This document shows positions 60,383 to 64,000 of a stretch of DNA of 64,000 nt, one piece after another. The DNA comes from Granulicella aggregans (GTDB lineage: Bacteria > Acidobacteriota > Terriglobia > Terriglobales > Acidobacteriaceae): assembly GCF_014203275.1 (NCBI RefSeq), contig NZ_JACHIP010000003.1, positions 372,001 to 436,000 on the forward strand, given 5' to 3'. How positions within the stretch are numbered: the first letter of the stretch is position 1; the number at the start of each line of letters is the position of its first letter. The notes beneath the pieces are model-generated. The model worked only from the letters and a program-made list of their open reading frames with translations, made no database searches and was not told where the DNA came from. A program made the translations under genes and the position numbers.

Positions 60383-61240
60383 CTACTTCTTCAATAATCC
60401 CGATTGCTTGCCGATGAGTCGATCGATCCAACGGTCTGGCAGGAGTCGCGGCAGTGTCCAGTTCTTGAACCTTTGCGGAACGACGGCATAGCGGGTCTTT
60501 GGCTTGCGAGTCGTCAGCGCGGTATAGACGGTGTCCCCGATGCTCTCCGCCGTGAGCCCCTTCCGGCCTTCCTGAATGAGGTACTCGGTGAAACCTTCTA
60601 TGATCGGGCCATAGTCCGTAGGTGCAAAACGGCCAAGGTCTGAGTCCTGGGCCTTATCCCAGATAGGCGTGATCACCACGCCTGGACCCACGATGATGAC
60701 GTCAATGCCATAGAGAAGGAGTTCCCGTCGAAGGCTCGCGGACATGCCTTCAAGAGCGTGTTTCGAGGCAACGTAGGCACCAAGGAAGGGCGGGGCGATC
60801 TTGCCTGCCACAGAGCTTATCTGAACGATGCGTCCCGAAGTTCCGATGCGGCCCTTTTCGGCTCCCAGGAGCGGGGCGAAGGCCTTGGTAACGGTGAAGG
60901 GTCCAATCAGGTTGATCTCCATCTGACGGCGTAGCTCTTCGACCTCCAAGTGAAGCAGAGGGCCACCGACGGCGACTCCGGCATTGTTGACCAGACCGAA
61001 GAGGTTTTGTTGGCCAAGGCTTTCTTTCACCTCTGCCGCGGCCTGCTGAATGGTGGCGTGGTCTGTGACATCCATCAACAGTGGGGTGTAGGCGTCGCCG
61101 AATTGTTGCTTGAGGCGTTCCGCGTCGGCCTGCTTCCGGACTGTGCCGAAGACGCGTATGCCTTTATTGGTGAGAACCTTGGTGATGCCCAGACCTATCC
61201 CGGTCGAGGCCCCCGTAACGACAACGCTCTTCGATTCCAT
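60383..61240 (-). CDS. Short-chain dehydrogenase/reductase
   Basis: The ATG at 61240, with AGGAG seven bases upstream, gives 285 residues; a longer reading frame runs through the operator region and is rejected. SVVVTGASTGIGLGITKVLT binds NAD(P), LFGLVNNAGVAVGGPLLHLE is the NNAG motif, VQISSVAGKIAPPFLGAYVA then SKHALEG carries the catalytic Ser, Tyr and Lys. Substrate is unknown. It is divergent from a TetR regulator with two matching operator-like palindromes between them, implying repression by that regulator. Confidence 0.92.
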   Translation of the reverse strand: MESKSVVVTGASTGIGLGITKVLTNKGIRVFGTVRKQADAERLKQQFGDAYTPLLMDVTDHATIQQAAAEVKESLGQQNLFGLVNNAGVAVGGPLLHLEVEELRRQMEINLIGPFTVTKAFAPLLGAEKGRIGTSGRIVQISSVAGKIAPPFLGAYVASKHALEGMSASLRRELLLYGIDVIIVGPGVVITPIWDKAQDSDLGRFAPTDYGPIIEGFTEYLIQEGRKGLTAESIGDTVYTALTTRKPKTRYAVVPQRFKNWTLPRLLPDRWIDRLIGKQSGLLKK

Positions 61241-61266
61241 CTTTCCACTCCTGCGCCGGTCATAAA

Positions 61267-61308
61267 GATGTACGCCGTACATCAATGTCAACATGCACAG
61301 CGTACACC
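61267..61308. promoter_or_regulatory. Two TetR-type operators between SDR and TetR genes
   Basis: GATGTACGCCGTACATC (61267-61283) has perfect 8-base arms around one central base. CATGCACAGCGTACACC (61292-61308) is an imperfect copy of the same site in inverse orientation. Centre-to-centre distance is 25 bases. They lie 27 bases before the SDR start and 38 bases before the TetR start, a typical autorepression layout. Confidence 0.7.
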
Positions 61309-61345
61309 TTGGCAGGCTGCGGGTCAATTCGGTTAGGCTGAGAAC

Positions 61346-61897
61346 ATGGCATTTCCTTCGAAGACAGACCGAGCGCAGATCCTGGCGGCGGCCATGGAGC
61401 AATTAGAACGTGAAGGAATGCAGAGGCTATCGCTGCGCTCGCTGGCGGCCTCGCTGGGATTGGCTACAAACGCCCTCTACAGATACTTCGAAGACCGCTC
61501 CCACCTCGAAGCCGCCCTTGTGGCGCAGATCACTCTCAAGATGCGCGAGACCTTAGTCAAAGCGGCGGGACGGAAGCAACCTGAAGCGGCTGTTCGAGCT
61601 ATGGCGCGCGCTTATCTAAAGTTTGCCCACGAGCGGCGGTTCTTGTATGAAGCCTGGATCAAGCCGTGTACGCATACACAGGAGAGTCAGATCGCGCATG
61701 AGTCGCTGTGGGGTTTTGTTGCCGGCCTGGTAGCACAGATCGCAGGCGAGACACGCGCTCCGGAAGCAGCGACTGCGTTGTGGGCATTCCTCCACGGGTT
61801 CGTCGAGTTGGAGGCGGCTGGCGTGTTCCAGCAGGGCAAGCCGTTAAGCAGCTTCGAATGGGGGCTAACGGCGTGGCTCGACGCGGCTCAGACCTAG
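61346..61897 (+). CDS. TetR-family regulator of the divergent SDR gene
   Basis: The 183-residue protein has the TetR HTH (RLSLRSLAASLGLATNALYR then YFEDRSHLEAAL). Its C-terminal domain matches the WHG/TetR_C_33 type (YEAWIKPC ... ALWAFLHGFVELEAAGVF). It is divergent from the SDR gene, with paired palindromes in the gap, so autorepression plus repression of the dehydrogenase is the expected circuit. Inducer unknown. Confidence 0.9.
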   Translation: MAFPSKTDRAQILAAAMEQLEREGMQRLSLRSLAASLGLATNALYRYFEDRSHLEAALVAQITLKMRETLVKAAGRKQPEAAVRAMARAYLKFAHERRFLYEAWIKPCTHTQESQIAHESLWGFVAGLVAQIAGETRAPEAATALWAFLHGFVELEAAGVFQQGKPLSSFEWGLTAWLDAAQT

Positions 61898-61904
61898 TGG
61901 CAAC

Positions 61905-62798
61905 TCAGGCAGGCTGAAGCGTAATGTGGGTGATCTCGGGGGGGCAGTTGAAGCGGAAGGGAAGACCTACAGTACCAAGCCCACGGTTCACATAGAGCTG
62001 AATGTTATCGAACTGGTAGCGGCCCATGGAGTATTTTTTGCCCAGGGGTGGAAGTAGAAGCGGTCCAGCGAACGGCATGCGGACTTGGCCGCCGTGGCTA
62101 TGGCCGGAGAGCACCAGATCGATGTGCGGCGCTCGTGGGTGGTGCGAGATGACGTCCATGAAGTCCGGTTCGTGGCACATCAGGATCACAGGAGCGTCCG
62201 GCTTCTCGGGGGCAGCGACTTCGAGGTCGGGATTTCCCGATTCAGCGTCGTCGAGGCCTGCGAGCCAGACGTGATGGCCTCCCTTTTCGATGGGAACATA
62301 GCGATTTACAAGCGGATTCATGCCGTAAGTCGTGAGCATGCTGGTGACTGCGGCTGCGTCCACGTTTACGTCATGGTTGCCGAGGATCGCGTAGCGGAGC
62401 GGGCACTCGAGGCCGCGAAGGATCGCGCCGCAGTGCGGCATCGCGGCGTAAGCGCGATTGTCGGCACCCGAAGAGTTGTTGCTGATGTAGTCGCCGGTGG
62501 TGAGGACGAGATCGGGCTTGAGGGCGTTTATCTTACGGACGGCTTCGCGGAGGAAGAAGTCCTCGGTGAACCACTCGAGATGAATATCGCTCAGTTGCGC
62601 GATGCGGAAGCCGTGGAAGGCCTCGGGCAGGCCGGGAATCTTGAAGGTCTGGTCGACGACCTCGATGAAGTGGCGCTCGATCTCGGCGGAGTAGAGGCCA
62701 AGGGCTGCAACAGAGAGAGCGCCGCCGGCGAGGAGTTTGCGCCGGGAGAAGCGTGTTGAGGACGATGGCCGCTGCTGCGATGGAGTATCGACGGTCAT
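61905..62798 (-). CDS. Tat-exported or membrane-linked metallophosphoesterase
   Basis: The ATG at 62798 gives 297 residues. The N-terminus holds a twin-arginine-type motif (RFSRRKLLAGGALSVAALGL), giving periplasmic export or a membrane anchor. IAQLSDIHLEWF, VLTTGDYISNN, AILGNHDVN, LMCHEPDFM and LVLSGHSHGGQVRMP are the five phosphoesterase motifs of the YkuE/UDP-2,3-diacylglucosamine-like group. A lipid phosphoester is a possible substrate. It is divergent from the Xaa-Pro peptidase gene. Confidence 0.88.
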   Translation of the reverse strand: MTVDTPSQQRPSSSTRFSRRKLLAGGALSVAALGLYSAEIERHFIEVVDQTFKIPGLPEAFHGFRIAQLSDIHLEWFTEDFFLREAVRKINALKPDLVLTTGDYISNNSSGADNRAYAAMPHCGAILRGLECPLRYAILGNHDVNVDAAAVTSMLTTYGMNPLVNRYVPIEKGGHHVWLAGLDDAESGNPDLEVAAPEKPDAPVILMCHEPDFMDVISHHPRAPHIDLVLSGHSHGGQVRMPFAGPLLLPPLGKKYSMGRYQFDNIQLYVNRGLGTVGLPFRFNCPPEITHITLQPA

Positions 62799-62848
62799 AC
62801 TCCATGATAACGGTTTGGAATGGGTATGCTCCGATAGAATAGAGTTCG

Positions 62849-63931
62849 ATGAGTTTTCGAGTGAGACAGAGGCGGGCCGCTGCGGCGCTGACCGAGGGAA
62901 TGGACGCCTTGCTGGTGACACATCTGCCGGATGTGCGTTATCTGACTGGATTTACGGGCTCAAGTGCGGCGTTGCTGTTGGCTGGCGGCAAGGCGACCCT
63001 ATTTACAGACGGACGCTACACCGCCCAGGCGAAGGCTGAAGCGGTGGGGACGAAGGTCGTCATCGTACCGAAAGGAACACTGACTGCGGCATGCGAAGCA
63101 GCGGTGGCTGCGGGTATCAAACACTGCGGCTTCGATGCGGCGCAGACCACGGTGGCGACGCTGGAGACGATGCGAAAAGCTGTTCCGGGCAAGGTGCGGA
63201 GGAGCTTATTCCGGCCGAGCGGGCCATTGGTCGCTCATCTGCGAGAGGTTAAGGATGACGCGGAAGTCGAGATCATGCGGCGGGCCGCATTGACCGGATG
63301 CGGTCTGTTTGATCGAATGCTGGGGTATATACGGTCTGGCCTGACAGAGATCCAGGTAGCGGCAGAGTTGGAACACGCCGCGCGACTGGCAGGAGCTGAG
63401 GCGATGTCGTTTGAGACGATCGTGGCGAGCGGCGAGCGGTCGGCGCTGCCGCACGGCCGGGCTACGAACACGAAGCTCCCAAAGCGAGGATTTGTAACGC
63501 TGGACTTCGGCGTTGTAATGGATGGGTACTGCTCTGACATGACGCGCACGGTCCATCTGGGCAAGGCGAGCCAGGAGGAGTTCGACGTGTATCATGCGGT
63601 ACTGGAAGCGCAGGAGGCTGCCGTAGCTGCTATCGCTCCGGGAGTCGCCCTGGGCGATGTAGATGAGGCGGCGCGGAGTATTCTGCGAGCGGTGAAGCTC
63701 GACGAGTACTTTACGCACTCGACTGGACATGGCGTTGGACTGGAGATTCACGAAGGTCCGCGCGTGGCGAAGGATCAGAAGGAAGTTTTGAAACGCGGTA
63801 TGGTGGTAACGGTTGAGCCCGGGGTTTATATGCCGGGCAAGTTCGGTGTGCGCATCGAAGATATGGTGCTGGTAACGGCTGGTGGCGGTGAGGTCTTGAC
63901 GCCCAGTGTGAAGGCATGGACACAGCTGTAG
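62849..63931 (+). CDS. Xaa-Pro aminopeptidase (M24 family)
   Basis: This is a 360-residue two-domain M24 peptidase. The N-terminal creatinase-like domain begins MDALLVTHLPDVRYLTGFTG. The catalytic pita-bread domain has five metal ligands: GFVTLDFGVVMDGYCSDMTR (two Asp), FTHSTGHGVGLEIHEGP (His), VTVEPGVYMPGKFGVRIEDM (two Glu). It removes N-terminal residues before proline in the cytoplasm. Followed by a likely co-transcribed gene starting 33 bases later. Confidence 0.93.
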   Translation: MSFRVRQRRAAAALTEGMDALLVTHLPDVRYLTGFTGSSAALLLAGGKATLFTDGRYTAQAKAEAVGTKVVIVPKGTLTAACEAAVAAGIKHCGFDAAQTTVATLETMRKAVPGKVRRSLFRPSGPLVAHLREVKDDAEVEIMRRAALTGCGLFDRMLGYIRSGLTEIQVAAELEHAARLAGAEAMSFETIVASGERSALPHGRATNTKLPKRGFVTLDFGVVMDGYCSDMTRTVHLGKASQEEFDVYHAVLEAQEAAVAAIAPGVALGDVDEAARSILRAVKLDEYFTHSTGHGVGLEIHEGPRVAKDQKEVLKRGMVVTVEPGVYMPGKFGVRIEDMVLVTAGGGEVLTPSVKAWTQL

Positions 63932-63963
63932 TGTCAGATTTTGAGAGGGAAGAAAGAGATCCG

Positions 63964-64000
63964 ATGGAAGACGAGACGAATCTGGAAAAGCTGCAAGGGC
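63964..64000 (+). CDS. Start of a downstream gene, truncated by window edge
   Basis: ATG at 63964 follows a purine-rich GAGAGGGAAGAAAGAGAT and opens a frame (MEDETNLEKLQG) to the window end. Position just after an Xaa-Pro peptidase is often occupied by accB or efp in other bacteria, but twelve residues do not decide this. Confidence 0.35.
   Translation, partial: MEDETNLEKLQG

Noticed and set aside
60362..60383. T-rich stretch between the convergent HTH and SDR genes as a terminator
   Set aside because: AGCTC/GAGCT can pair over only five bases and the T run falls in the loop.

Overview
The window reads as chromosome of a GC-rich, Gram-negative soil-type bacterium, most likely an acidobacterium of the Terriglobales/Acidobacteriaceae group. 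That placement is an inference. It rests on the carboxypeptidase-regulatory-domain TonB-type receptor, the VCBS/ASPIC-UnbV secreted protein, the TadE/TadG-like genes, frequent GTG/TTG starts and several palindromic intergenic repeats. Coding density is very high: no gap without a gene exceeds about 300 bases, and I see no tRNA, rRNA, CRISPR array, intact insertion sequence or replication origin.

Layout. 1-3081: a partial multihaem cytochrome c (leftward) and a TonB-dependent receptor-like protein. 3131-5361: a small accessory island with a decayed HigBA-type toxin-antitoxin pair and a tightly coupled, AT-richer three-gene cassette ending in a HEPN protein. 5457-13780: alpha-galactosidase, PAS histidine kinase, VCBS-repeat protein, zinc-ribbon protein, and glucuronate isomerase behind a GntR-like operator. 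13794-15328: rpsP-khpA-rimM. 15525-23526: an amidoligase-type locus with a GNAT, two PF00756-like esterases, an ATP-grasp ligase with a Lys/Ala tail, a GCS2/YbdK carboxylate-amine ligase, an M29-like aminopeptidase, an aldo/keto reductase and a second ATP-grasp-like protein. 23644-29317: PilZ protein, a response regulator lacking its phospho-acceptor, MFS carrier, metallophosphoesterase and threonine dehydrogenase. 29511-36315: methyltransferase, TIGR04282-like transferase, GT87-like membrane protein, radical SAM/SPASM protein and GT2 in overlapping order, facing a large membrane glycosyltransferase-like protein. 36384-39825: AIM24, DoxX, a lone ABC ATPase and a secreted thioredoxin-fold protein.

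39906-49098 is an almost complete arginine operon on the minus strand, argR-argC-argB-argD-argF-argG-argH-argA. It is interrupted by a GIY-YIG gene framed by inverted repeats and by a small secreted protein. Two near-consensus ARG boxes lie between argR and the divergent gltB (glutamate synthase large subunit), so nitrogen assimilation and arginine synthesis are probably under common ArgR control. No argE/argJ and no gltD lie in the window.

53965-64000: TadG/TadE-like genes, a TetR regulator with a fatty-acyl-CoA ligase, an MBL-fold hydrolase, an excisionase-type HTH protein, a divergent SDR/TetR pair separated by two matching palindromic operators, a Tat-type metallophosphoesterase, an Xaa-Pro peptidase and the first codons of a further gene.

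The most promising leads are the HEPN cassette beside the broken toxin-antitoxin locus, the inverted-repeat-bounded GIY-YIG unit inside the arginine operon, and the amidoligase/peptidase cluster, which looks like a route to an unknown peptide-like metabolite.
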